This document shows positions 1 through 8,201 of a stretch of 25,722 nt of DNA, in pieces. Every line of letters begins with the position of its first letter. Within the stretch, counting starts at the first letter, position 1. Below the pieces are notes generated by a model. It searched no databases. It worked only from the letters and a program-made list of their open reading frames with translations, and was not told where the DNA came from. The position numbers and the translations under genes are program-made. The stretch covers positions 1 through 25,722 of the forward strand of contig JBDRHL010000201.1 in the NCBI GenBank assembly GCA_043816955.1, written 5' to 3'. Source of the DNA: JBDRHL01 sp043816955. Lineage in GTDB: Bacteria; Planctomycetota; Phycisphaerae; Sedimentisphaerales; CAYZTY01.

Positions 1-2
1 CC

Positions 3-107
3 ACAGCCAGAAAACTGCTGAATATTATCTTTGATACGCTGAAGAATGACTGGGTATTTGAAGATTTTCCAAACTTTGTATTAACAAGTAGTTGCGTAAA
101 AAAATAA
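3..107 (+). pseudogene. C-terminal end of a probable IS110-type transposase (cut by window edge)
   Basis: The reading frame is open from the window edge to a TAA at 105-107 and gives about 34 residues. It reads like the C-terminus of an IS110/IS116-family transposase, where a basic helix (ARKLLNIIFDTLKND) is followed by an aromatic WVFEDFPNF motif. The assignment rests on remembered family style only, and the start of the gene lies outside the window. Whether the gene is intact upstream cannot be seen, so 'pseudogene' here stands for 'partial'. Confidence 0.4.
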
Positions 108-133
108 TAAAAATTGGAGTAGACTTTTAACAT

Positions 134-138
134 AGGAG
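134..138 (+). promoter_or_regulatory. Ribosome binding site of lemA (AGGAG)
   Basis: AGGAG lies six bases before the ATG at 145, after an A/T-rich stretch. It supports that ATG as the lemA start. Confidence 0.7.
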
Positions 139-144
139 AAAAAC

Positions 145-702
145 ATGACGGCGATAATTACAATCCTGGTGATCCTGGTCCTGCTGGTAATCTTTATTAT
201 CGGCATTTACAATTCGCTGGTCCGGCTGCGAAATCAGGTTGACAACTCGTGGAGCCAGATCGATGTGCAACTGAAGCGAAGGCATGACCTGATTCCAAAT
301 CTTGTCGAAACTGCCAAGGGCTATATGCAGCACGAACGCCAGACCTTTGAAACGATAACCGAAGCGCGAAGCAAAGCAATGGGAGCAGGCAGTGTGGCAG
401 AAGCCTCCAAGGCAGAAGGTCGCCTGAGCGATGCCCTCAGCAAGTTCATGCTTGTCGTGGAAAACTATCCCGATCTTAAGGCCAATCAGAATTTTCTGTC
501 TCTGCAGGAGGAACTTTCCAGCACAGAAAACAAAATTGCCTTTTCCCGACAGGCCTACAATGATCAGGTCCTGGGCTTCAACAACAAAACACAAATGTTC
601 CCTTCCAATATAATTGCCGGGATGTTTAATTTCACCAAACGCGACTTCTTCGAAATCCAGAGCGAAGCGGAACGCGAGACACCAAAGGTCAGTTTTTCAT
701 GA
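145..702 (+). CDS. lemA: LemA family membrane protein
   Basis: This 185-residue protein has the usual LemA plan: one N-terminal transmembrane helix (about residues 4-24) with almost nothing before it, then a long helical domain. The LemA signature lies just after the membrane segment (YNSLVRLRNQVDNSWSQIDVQLKRR, followed by HDLIPNLVETAKGY). Later blocks ENYPDLKANQNF, LSSTENKIAFSRQAYND and the closing MFNFTKRDFFE are also typical. Length matches the family. The biochemical role of LemA is not settled; it is repeatedly found next to HtpX-type M48 proteases, as here, where the protease starts 15 bases downstream. That pairing suggests a shared envelope-stress or membrane-protein quality-control role. 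A good RBS supports the start. Family assignment is very secure, function is not. Confidence 0.95.
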   Translation: MTAIITILVILVLLVIFIIGIYNSLVRLRNQVDNSWSQIDVQLKRRHDLIPNLVETAKGYMQHERQTFETITEARSKAMGAGSVAEASKAEGRLSDALSKFMLVVENYPDLKANQNFLSLQEELSSTENKIAFSRQAYNDQVLGFNNKTQMFPSNIIAGMFNFTKRDFFEIQSEAERETPKVSFS

Positions 703-717
703 TTTTAGTATGCTGAT

Positions 718-2019
718 ATGTGGGAACTGATACGAATCAACAAGCGGAACAGCATCCTGCTGATGCTGGCAATGGCAATAGTGTTGCTGACGCTGGGCTA
801 CCTTATCGGAGCTGCGATATTCGGTGTGCATACGAAGATGGCAATGCAGCGTCACGGCACAGTTCATCCGCCACATAGCGGTATAAGTCCGGGCGGGATG
901 ATAGGCATTGCAATTGCAGCGATCTTATGGATGATCCTTGCATTGATCAGCTTTACTTCCGGCGATCAGATATTTCTGGCTACCAGCGGGGCAAAGCAGG
1001 TAACAAAGGATGTGCACCCACAGCTTTTTAACGTGGTCGAGGAAATGACCATAGCCGCTTCCCTGCCGAACATGCCGAAAATTTATATAATTAATGACCC
1101 TGCGCCTAACGCCTTCGCGACCGGCCGAAGTCCGCGGTCCGCCTCGGTTGCTGTAACTGCCGGGCTGCTTGCAAGAATGAACCGTGATGAATTGCAGGGA
1201 GTGATCGCACACGAAGTAAGTCACATCCTGCATCGCGACATTCTTTTTGTAACGGTCGCCGGCATTATGCTCGGCTCGATCGTGCTGCTATCGCAGGTGT
1301 TCTTGAGGGGTATGTTTTACAGCTCTATGATGGGCGGCAGCAGGCGAAGGTATTCCTCCGGCAGCGGGGGCAGCAGCGGCGGAGCCGCACAATTGGTCAT
1401 TTTTGCAATTGCAATTCTTTTTGCGATCCTCGCGCCGATATTCGCGTATCTTTTATATTTTGCGCTTTCGCAAAGGCGTGAGTACCTGGCCGATGCCGGA
1501 GCAGCCAGATTGACACGGTATCCAGAGGGGCTTGCAAGCGCGCTGGAAAAGATTGCCGATAACGCCTCTCCGCTGGCGGGTGCCAATAAGGTGACCGCAC
1601 CGATGTACATCGCCAACCCCCTTAAAGTCAAGGGCAACCACCTTGCCGACCTGACCAGCACGCATCCGCCTATTTCCCAAAGGGTAAAGATACTTCGAAA
1701 CATGACGCACGGTGCTTCGTTTAATAATTATTCGCAGGCCTTTACAGCAGTGACAGGCTCAAGGCGTGCTATACCTGTTTCAGCACTTAAGGATACTGAG
1801 ACGGTCGAGATTCGTAAAGGCCAAGCTCCCGAAGCTGCCTCAGGGAAAAAACAGCAGGCAAGGCAGGTAGGCGATATTATGCGAAGGGTCAACCAGTTCG
1901 CCTTTCTGACCTGCTCATGTGGGCTGATGATGAAAATCCCGCCCAATTTCAAAACAAGCCAGGTCCGCTGTCCCCGCTGCGGAGCCATATCGCCCACAAA
2001 AACGAAAACCGCGGGGTAA
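718..2019 (+). CDS. htpX: HtpX-like M48 membrane metalloprotease with C-terminal zinc ribbon
   Basis: This 433-residue membrane protease has hydrophobic segments near residues 12-35, 60-80, 175-195 and 225-250. The zinc site is the HExxH motif at 165-169 (HEVSH), with a probable third ligand Glu255 in RREYLADAGA. This is the M48B/HtpX layout, in which the protease degrades damaged membrane proteins with its active site on the cytoplasmic side. A Gly/Ser-rich insert lies at 206-223. Two features are unlike ordinary HtpX of about 290 residues: an extension of some 100 residues, and a C-terminal CxC-x16-CxxC zinc ribbon (C399, C401, C418, C421). The gene sits 15 bases after lemA and 11 bases before the next gene, so the three are probably one operon. 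The ATG at 718 has only a weak RBS, consistent with coupling to lemA. Confidence 0.92.
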   Translation: MWELIRINKRNSILLMLAMAIVLLTLGYLIGAAIFGVHTKMAMQRHGTVHPPHSGISPGGMIGIAIAAILWMILALISFTSGDQIFLATSGAKQVTKDVHPQLFNVVEEMTIAASLPNMPKIYIINDPAPNAFATGRSPRSASVAVTAGLLARMNRDELQGVIAHEVSHILHRDILFVTVAGIMLGSIVLLSQVFLRGMFYSSMMGGSRRRYSSGSGGSSGGAAQLVIFAIAILFAILAPIFAYLLYFALSQRREYLADAGAARLTRYPEGLASALEKIADNASPLAGANKVTAPMYIANPLKVKGNHLADLTSTHPPISQRVKILRNMTHGASFNNYSQAFTAVTGSRRAIPVSALKDTETVEIRKGQAPEAASGKKQQARQVGDIMRRVNQFAFLTCSCGLMMKIPPNFKTSQVRCPRCGAISPTKTKTAG

Positions 2020-2030
2020 CGGAGATATAC

Positions 2031-2858
2031 ATGAAGTTCGACCCGCTGACCATAACAATTATCTTTATTATTGTCTCTACGCTCGTAGGGGCTTTTGCCA
2101 GAAGACGAAGCAGGGATAAATGCCTCAAAGATTTTGCCGGCTTCCTGGTCACCCTGGAGACAACAGGAGGCAAGGCTGTCTGGGGCAAATTACGGGTTGA
2201 GAATACCGGCCTTGAACTGGTTTATGACAATCTGCACAAGGACAGCGATGGACATGATGAGGCCAGTTATATTCTTTACAAACAGGAATTTTCCAACATA
2301 CAGGCACTGATTCGCTTTCATGACCGGCTAAACGACAAAGATCGCACCAGAAGAGACCGGGACCTTGCAGCAACTTATCATCCGTCTTTTTTCAGGCGAT
2401 TTGGCCGAAGAATAAAAAGCGTTTTCAAAACTACAAGGGATTCGGTTATCGAGATTACAAATACCTTTGTTTCCCGTGCGAAAAAAACCACTCCTGCAGG
2501 AACCATGCTGACCAGCCAGGATAAATACGTCTCACAGATGAAGCAGGATTTGATCAGTTCTGTGGCAACTGCATACGAGCCTCTCCTCGAACGCCACATC
2601 GGCAGAAAAGTTGTACTTGAGCTGGTTAAAGGAGATAAGATACTTGAATTGCCCGGCGTGCTGAAGGATTACACCTCCGAATTCATCGAGCTTATGGATG
2701 TTGATTATAGAATCAACCCCGCCGAGGCACCTAGAAAAGCCGACATCCTGACCCGCCGGACCAACGGAATCGTCCGCCACCTGGCTGAATACATGGGTGA
2801 GAGACGGGATTCGAACCCGCGACCCCCAGATCCACAATCTGGTGCTCTAACCGGCTGA
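2031..2858 (+). CDS. Membrane-anchored protein of unknown function, third gene of the lemA-htpX operon
   Basis: I do not recognise a family. The ATG at 2031 follows a GGAG 6 bases upstream and gives 275 residues; the frame stays open further upstream inside htpX but has no better start. Residues 6-21 form a single hydrophobic segment followed by a positive patch (RRRSRDK), which predicts an N-terminal anchor with a cytoplasmic body. The body is mixed, with a basic stretch (about residues 120-145) and a block around 190-240 (ERHIGRKVVLELVKGDKILELPGVLKDYTSEFIELMDVDY) that could be a small beta barrel. The last 20 or so residues (GERRDSNPRPP...) are the antisense reading of the convergent tRNA-His gene, and the stop codon lies inside it. 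The natural protein may therefore have an accreted tail. The 11-base gap after htpX suggests a role with the protease. Confidence 0.7.
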   Translation: MKFDPLTITIIFIIVSTLVGAFARRRSRDKCLKDFAGFLVTLETTGGKAVWGKLRVENTGLELVYDNLHKDSDGHDEASYILYKQEFSNIQALIRFHDRLNDKDRTRRDRDLAATYHPSFFRRFGRRIKSVFKTTRDSVIEITNTFVSRAKKTTPAGTMLTSQDKYVSQMKQDLISSVATAYEPLLERHIGRKVVLELVKGDKILELPGVLKDYTSEFIELMDVDYRINPAEAPRKADILTRRTNGIVRHLAEYMGERRDSNPRPPDPQSGALTG

Positions 2859-2870
2859 GCTACTCTCACC
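2796..2870 (-). tRNA. trnH: tRNA-His (anticodon GTG)
   Basis: Read on the minus strand, the sequence folds as a standard cloverleaf: GTGAGAG pairs with CTCTCAC as acceptor stem, the D arm contains AGCTCAGCCGGTTAGAGC, the anticodon stem CCAGA/TCTGG encloses the loop TTGTGGA with anticodon GTG, and the T arm is GCGGG-TTCGAAT-CCCGT. An extra G precedes the acceptor stem opposite the discriminator C, the G-1:C73 pair that marks bacterial tRNA-His. CCA is not encoded. The gene converges on and overlaps the 3' end of the 2031-2858 coding region. Confidence 0.97.
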
Positions 2871-2928
2871 ACAAGACACTTCAGCACCGCAAGTTCGTGT
2901 GAATATGTGTGCGGCGCCAGTAATGTGA

Positions 2929-2956
2929 ATTCTAATAGAATAGGCCGGCTTGTCAA
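2929..2956 (-). promoter_or_regulatory. Probable sigma-70-type promoter of tRNA-His
   Basis: On the minus strand TTGACA (2951-2956) is followed after 16 bases by TAGAAT (2929-2934), placing transcription start roughly 50 bases before the mature tRNA 5' end. The -35 is perfect and the -10 matches at five of six positions. Confidence 0.6.
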
Positions 2957-2977
2957 CCTTAAACTCACAGCCCCATC

Positions 2978-3595
2978 TCACACGTCCCTTTTGCCTTCAT
3001 CAGGAAGAGTGCCATGCCCCATAGCTGCTACCCTTTTGACCAGCTCTACCACATTTTTTGCATCAAGCTTGTGCATGATCTGGTTTCGATGGTCTTCTAT
3101 AGTCCGCACTGAGCGCCCCAGCAACTCAGCTACTTCCTTGTTCGTCTTGCCGCTGACGATCAGCTTTAACACCCGCAACTGGTTTTTCGTCAGTATCTCC
3201 TCAAAAGGCTGCTGGGGTCTGCTTTTTCTCAGAACACTTTGCACCATCCGCAGAAACACTTCCCTCTCAAACGGTTTCTCAATAAAATCAACCGCTCCGC
3301 CTTTAATGGATTTTACCGCCGTCGGAACGTCTCCATATGCAGTCATAATCAAAACAGGCAGCGACGGCATAATCTTTTTAGCATGTTCGAGAAGTTCCAT
3401 ACCATCCATGCCCGGCATACGCATATCACTAATCAGAAGATCACAATCTCCTCTATCCAGCTCATTCAGACAATTATCGGCGGTGGTAAAACAACTTACC
3501 GAATAATCGCCTGCAGACTCGAGTATCCGCTTGATTATTCTGAGCACACCCGGCTCGTCATCGACAACACAAATATGCTGTTTATCATCTTCCAT
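2978..3595 (-). CDS. FixJ/NarL-type response regulator (REC + LuxR HTH)
   Basis: This 205-residue two-domain regulator has an N-terminal receiver domain (about 6-122) with the acid pocket D12/D13, phospho-acceptor D57 (LLISDMRMPGMDG), the switch Thr85 and the conserved Lys107 (EKPF). A LuxR/FixJ DNA-binding domain follows (about 132-195: LTKNQLRVLKLIVSGKTNKEVAELLGRSVRTIEDHRNQIMHKL). It should be phosphorylated by a histidine kinase and then bind promoters as a dimer. No kinase is present in the window, so it is an orphan or is served from elsewhere. It starts 10 bases after the stop of the giant activase gene, so the two are almost certainly co-transcribed, which suggests that it controls the anaerobic pathway the activase serves. 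The RBS is weak, consistent with translational coupling. Confidence 0.93.
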   Translation of the reverse strand: MEDDKQHICVVDDEPGVLRIIKRILESAGDYSVSCFTTADNCLNELDRGDCDLLISDMRMPGMDGMELLEHAKKIMPSLPVLIMTAYGDVPTAVKSIKGGAVDFIEKPFEREVFLRMVQSVLRKSRPQQPFEEILTKNQLRVLKLIVSGKTNKEVAELLGRSVRTIEDHRNQIMHKLDAKNVVELVKRVAAMGHGTLPDEGKRDV

Positions 3596-3605
3596 GCTTA
3601 TCCCA

Positions 3606-6600
3606 TCAGCTTACAGCAAGTTTTACAAGCTCCGGTATGGTTAAGTTAGCATCTTTCTTCTGGCAAACCTGCTCAACAAAGGCTTCAAGCCGGGTAACTA
3701 AAGTTGAATCTTCCTGACCGTCGAAGCTCAAATTCAAAATCGGCATGTTGTCGCATTCGGAACTTATACGTCTTGTCTGGGTACTGACAATTGTCGACGG
3801 CATACAACTGAAAGGCATCACATTTACCACACCACCGATACCCCTGCGGTAGAACTCAATCATTTTGCCGATGCTAAGTATGGCTTCTCCTTCAAACGAA
3901 TGATGCATATAGGGGCGAGCCATTTCGATTATATGCTCTATCGGCCCTTCAGCCAGTTTACCGAACCTTTTCTCCAGAGGTCCGGCAAGTTTTTTTTCAA
4001 TCTTATGTTGGAAATAATTCTGAAATTTATTGTTAAAAAACTCATATGTTTGCTTTCTGCGCCTGGCTGTTTCGTTTCGAGTAAAATTAGTGTAGTAAAT
4101 CCACTCTGCTAATGTGGCTAAGTCACAGGCGGCGCCAAGCTCTTCCAGTCGCGTGATTATATCTCTATTGGCAAATGGATGGCTGCGCACGTAAATTTCA
4201 CCGACTATTCCAATTCTCGGCTTTCGCACTTTCAGGTCCAATTCCACCTCTGCAAAATCATTGGCGATAAAATTCATAAGCAGATGCATCTGCGTAAGGC
4301 TCATACGCTTTTCCACGGCCTGAACCCACCGCTTGACTGAATGCTCATAAACCTGCTGAGCCTGGCGGGCATCAACGGCAAAGGGACGCAACCGCAGTAG
4401 CAGTTTCCACAGCAAGTCTATTCCAACTGTCGCAATCCACACATCTTTCATCAAGTTGCTATTCACTGAACCGGTGATATTTTTGCTGAATTCTTTGTAG
4501 AAACTGCCATCCTGATCAGGTGATATCACAGGCACATGTCCCATGCCGACATAACCCAGAATAAGCCTGTGCAGACAGTTATACATGCCAAATCTGCATG
4601 GTCCAGCCGAACCGGGCATAAAAAAAGCTACATTATCAGGTTCTGCCCCTTTGGCTCTTACTACCTTAAGCATATCTCCTGTGGTAATGATACAGGGCAG
4701 GCACTCCTTGCCGGTAGTGACTTGTCTACCCTGCAAAAGAGATAACTCATCAGCTATAGGCATAACCTCAGCCGATTGACCATAGGCCCTGATACATGCG
4801 GCCACACCGTAAGCACAATCGCCCATATATGGAATATATAATGTATGTTTCCTGTTGATAGTTTTTGCCGCTGTCGGTTTCTTAAAGGTCGAAGTGTCCC
4901 GGTCTTTGTTGCAGCGATAGTGCTTCAAACTGTCAAGAAATGCCTCCAAACGGGTAATAACCCCGGCATCAGTGGAATGCTCATCAAGTTCCAGTTGCAG
5001 GCAGGGGTTTTGAGCCATTATGTCTTTGAAAAATGTCATGAGAAATGAATCCGGCCCGCAGCTGAAGTTTGAAAGATATATTGCAAAAAGCCGCGGGTCT
5101 TTTTTAATCACGTCAGCAGCTCTTAAAATCTTCTGGCCGTATGCCCAGTAAATCTGTCGCTGGAGCGGCTCATCACAAACTTCAGCATCATCAAGGTCCA
5201 GCATATCCATCGGTATTGTCTCAACGCCAAGCTCGGAAAGTTTCATTGGCAGCTGTAAATTCAAGCCCTCGTCACCGCCGTTGTACGGACGAGAAACCAG
5301 CACGAATAATTTTTGATCCGGCCCGATTTTGCCGAGAATTTCCCTGCCTTTTTTCTTTAATACCTCCTCAAACCCATGTTGAGCAAAAAGAGCTTCTTCG
5401 ATTGCTTTGCAAACCGCCGATTTGGAAACTTTCAACTTTTTACCAAGCGAGATAAAGCTCTTTCGAAATAATCTCTTTCCCTCTCCCATGTGAATTGGAA
5501 CAGTGAGAATTTTCGTTTTGCCGAGTCTGCCTGCAAAAGCGGTTTTAACTTGATAGGCTATCGACTGTACATAAGGACATAGCTGATTATGCCTGTTTTG
5601 GGGATGGCCGGCGATCATCGAAACAATGCTTGGAAGAAAGATAAAATCAACTTCTTTTTTTATCAACTCCGCAACATGGCCATATGCAACCTTTACCGGA
5701 AAACAGAGCTGGGCGGTGGTAGATTCGACCCCTATGCGAATAATTTTCTTGTTCGTCTGGCCGGAAAGGACCACTTCATACCCCAATGACTTGAAAAATC
5801 GAGCAAACAAAGGCAAAAGCTGCCAGTTTACCAAGCACATTGGGATGCCTATCATGGCTTTTATTTTGCCTGGTTTCTGGTCATCATTCAACCCTGCAAA
5901 CTCCAGCAGCTTGGTATGGCGAAATTTGAATGCACAGAAGCTTTCTGTTTTATCAGACTTTTTCTTTATATTATATCTGTCGCACCGCGAGCCATAAAAT
6001 AACGGCTGTGCTTCCGGAAGTTGAACCTTTTTAATATCACAGTGATTCGGACAGTGCTCGCAGGTGAAAGATTCAATGTTGTACTTAATAGAGACAAGAT
6101 GCTCGAAGCCTCTGAAATTACTTTCGACCCTCTGTCCGCATTCATCAGCTTTCTTTTCCATATATTCAGAAACAATAGCCGCTGCACCCAATGCTCCTGT
6201 TACTTCGTGATGATCCGGGACCATAATCGGCTTGCCTGTTACCTTTTCGAAAGCCGACCTGACCGCTTTGTTAAAGGCCGTGCCTCCCTGGAAACAAATA
6301 TTGTCTCCGATCTTACGGCGGCCAACCACGCGATTCAAATAATTGTCAACAATTGAATAACTTAAGCCCGATACCAAATCCTCTGTCTTGGCTCCCTGCT
6401 GCTGATAGTTTAACAGATCAGACTCCATAAATACCGTGCATCGTTCACCGAGTTTTATAGGAGCCTTACTTTGAAAGGCCGTCTCCGCAAACTCTTCATC
6501 AATATTGATACACAACCGCTGGGCCTGCTCTTCAAGAAACGAGCCTGTCCCCGCGGCACAGGCATGATTCATTTCAAAATCAACAACCACACCATTTTCC

Positions 6601-7991
6601 AGCGATATGTATTTGCTGTCCTGGCCGCCAATTTCGAAAATCGTATCGACCTTTGGATTAACTATTACTGCTCCGGCTGCCTGAGCACTGATTTCGTTTA
6701 TAACCACATCAGCACCAATAAAATCACCTGTCAGGTATCTGCCCGAGCCGGTCGTTGCTGCTCCGAGAATTTTCACCTTTTCGCCGACTTTTCCGGCAAT
6801 CATACCCAGCCCCTTGCGGACGGCTTCCAAAGGCCGGCCCGCCGTCATCAAATATTCCTTGGCAAGTATGCGCTTCTGCTCATCAATGACCACTACATTT
6901 GTACTTATCGAACCGACATCAAGGCCGAGATAGGAATTGACCGGTTTGATCGCGTTCGAGAGTAAATGTCCGTAAACTGCACTTTCGGATTGCGGCAAAG
7001 CAGGTCTGTTCAAAACCCCCTGTCGAGGTGCGCCTGCCAGAACAGAACCGCGCCGGGCTAAGTAACTGTCAATTTTTTCGAGATCAAGCCGGCCGTTATC
7101 TTTGGGACTGCTTCTGGTCCTGGCGACCAGTACAGCACCGATAGCGCCGGTAAAGAAATGCTTATCCGGAATGATAAGCTGGTCCTGACGCAATTCAAAA
7201 ACCTGCTCCAGCGCCCTGACTACCCCGATATTAGCCGCCACACCACCTGTAAATATAATCGGCTTGATAAACTCCCTGCCGCATCCTAAATTGCTCTTCA
7301 GGTTTCTAGCTAATGCGAGACACAATCCGGCTATAATATCACAGGACGGAGTTGCCTGCTGCTGAAGGTGAATCATGTCGGTTTTAGCAAAGACCGAACA
7401 TCGTCCAGCCATTCGCGGCACAGTTTTGCTCTCGAGAGCCATCTGACCAAACTTGTTTTCAATATCTATACCTAATCGTTGTGCCTGCTGATCCAGAAAG
7501 GAGCCTGTTCCCGCTGCACAGACGGTATTAAGGGTAAAATCCCGAATTCTGCCCTGCCCCTGGTCTTTGGATAAGAGGATTAATTTACTGTCCTGGCCCC
7601 CAATTTCAATAACCGTCATCTCTTCCAGACTTGGGTATAAATGCCATATAGCCGCTGCCTGCGCTGAAACCTCGTTTATAAAAGGAATCGCCAGCAGATT
7701 AGCCAAAAACCGCCCTGCTGAACCAGTTGCAACAGTCAGAACGATATCGGGAAAATTTACCTGATTGGATAAATTTTGCAGTTGAGAGCGGATCGTTTCA
7801 ATGGGCCTGCCTTCTGTGCGTTTGTAATCACAATGAATAACCTTCCCATCTTTGTCAAGTACCACTACATCGCTGCTCGTCGAGCCGATATCAATGCCTG
7901 CAAAAAGCTTGTGCTCCCTTCGAAGCAGTTTACTGTAGTGCCGGCTGCGACTACCTGACACCAACCCCATTGTCCTTGTCTTGTCGCCCAT
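3606..7991 (-). CDS. Giant acyl-CoA dehydratase activase (tandem BadF/HgdC ATPases + DUF2229-type region)
   Basis: This 1461-residue protein is built from two ASKHA-fold activase repeats and a long C-terminal part. Repeat 1 (about 28-292) has FAGIDIGSTSSDVVVLD, EIGGQDSKLI, CAAGTGSFLDQQA and TGGVAAN; repeat 2 (about 352-612) has YLGLDVGSISTNVVVID, EIGGQDSKYI, CAAGTGSFLEEQA and FQGGTAFN. Both keep two cysteines 40 residues apart (C158/C198 and C478/C518), the positions that bridge one [4Fe-4S] cluster in dimeric HgdC. A four-Cys group follows (C644, C647, C651, C670), then a DUF2229-like region (from about 700) and an HgdB-like region to the end. HgdC-type proteins use ATP to inject an electron into 2-hydroxyacyl-CoA dehydratases or benzoyl-CoA reductases. 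The partner of these long versions is unknown and none is encoded here. RBS GGAG precedes the ATG at 7991; the response regulator follows after 10 bases. Confidence 0.9.
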   Translation of the reverse strand: MGDKTRTMGLVSGSRSRHYSKLLRREHKLFAGIDIGSTSSDVVVLDKDGKVIHCDYKRTEGRPIETIRSQLQNLSNQVNFPDIVLTVATGSAGRFLANLLAIPFINEVSAQAAAIWHLYPSLEEMTVIEIGGQDSKLILLSKDQGQGRIRDFTLNTVCAAGTGSFLDQQAQRLGIDIENKFGQMALESKTVPRMAGRCSVFAKTDMIHLQQQATPSCDIIAGLCLALARNLKSNLGCGREFIKPIIFTGGVAANIGVVRALEQVFELRQDQLIIPDKHFFTGAIGAVLVARTRSSPKDNGRLDLEKIDSYLARRGSVLAGAPRQGVLNRPALPQSESAVYGHLLSNAIKPVNSYLGLDVGSISTNVVVIDEQKRILAKEYLMTAGRPLEAVRKGLGMIAGKVGEKVKILGAATTGSGRYLTGDFIGADVVINEISAQAAGAVIVNPKVDTIFEIGGQDSKYISLENGVVVDFEMNHACAAGTGSFLEEQAQRLCINIDEEFAETAFQSKAPIKLGERCTVFMESDLLNYQQQGAKTEDLVSGLSYSIVDNYLNRVVGRRKIGDNICFQGGTAFNKAVRSAFEKVTGKPIMVPDHHEVTGALGAAAIVSEYMEKKADECGQRVESNFRGFEHLVSIKYNIESFTCEHCPNHCDIKKVQLPEAQPLFYGSRCDRYNIKKKSDKTESFCAFKFRHTKLLEFAGLNDDQKPGKIKAMIGIPMCLVNWQLLPLFARFFKSLGYEVVLSGQTNKKIIRIGVESTTAQLCFPVKVAYGHVAELIKKEVDFIFLPSIVSMIAGHPQNRHNQLCPYVQSIAYQVKTAFAGRLGKTKILTVPIHMGEGKRLFRKSFISLGKKLKVSKSAVCKAIEEALFAQHGFEEVLKKKGREILGKIGPDQKLFVLVSRPYNGGDEGLNLQLPMKLSELGVETIPMDMLDLDDAEVCDEPLQRQIYWAYGQKILRAADVIKKDPRLFAIYLSNFSCGPDSFLMTFFKDIMAQNPCLQLELDEHSTDAGVITRLEAFLDSLKHYRCNKDRDTSTFKKPTAAKTINRKHTLYIPYMGDCAYGVAACIRAYGQSAEVMPIADELSLLQGRQVTTGKECLPCIITTGDMLKVVRAKGAEPDNVAFFMPGSAGPCRFGMYNCLHRLILGYVGMGHVPVISPDQDGSFYKEFSKNITGSVNSNLMKDVWIATVGIDLLWKLLLRLRPFAVDARQAQQVYEHSVKRWVQAVEKRMSLTQMHLLMNFIANDFAEVELDLKVRKPRIGIVGEIYVRSHPFANRDIITRLEELGAACDLATLAEWIYYTNFTRNETARRRKQTYEFFNNKFQNYFQHKIEKKLAGPLEKRFGKLAEGPIEHIIEMARPYMHHSFEGEAILSIGKMIEFYRRGIGGVVNVMPFSCMPSTIVSTQTRRISSECDNMPILNLSFDGQEDSTLVTRLEAFVEQVCQKKDANLTIPELVKLAVS

Positions 7992-8201
7992 CCTTATCTC
8001 CAGGGGGACAATTTTTGCTCAGAAAGTCCCCTTTGCTTTGGCTGGCCCCTATTCCATTATTAAGCAGTGCAAAATTCAACTGCTCCAAACCGCTGTGATT
8101 ATAATTCGCACATGGGAGTTTGTCCAGTCTTTTCATTCCCTCCATAGTCTCATTATTTCCATCCGCCTGCCCGTCTGCGTACCAAAAAATGTTTATTACT
8201 C

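Noticed and set aside
2907..3506. 199-codon plus-strand frame opposite the response regulator
   Set aside because: Serine-rich antisense reading of a clear REC-LuxR gene; no independent support.
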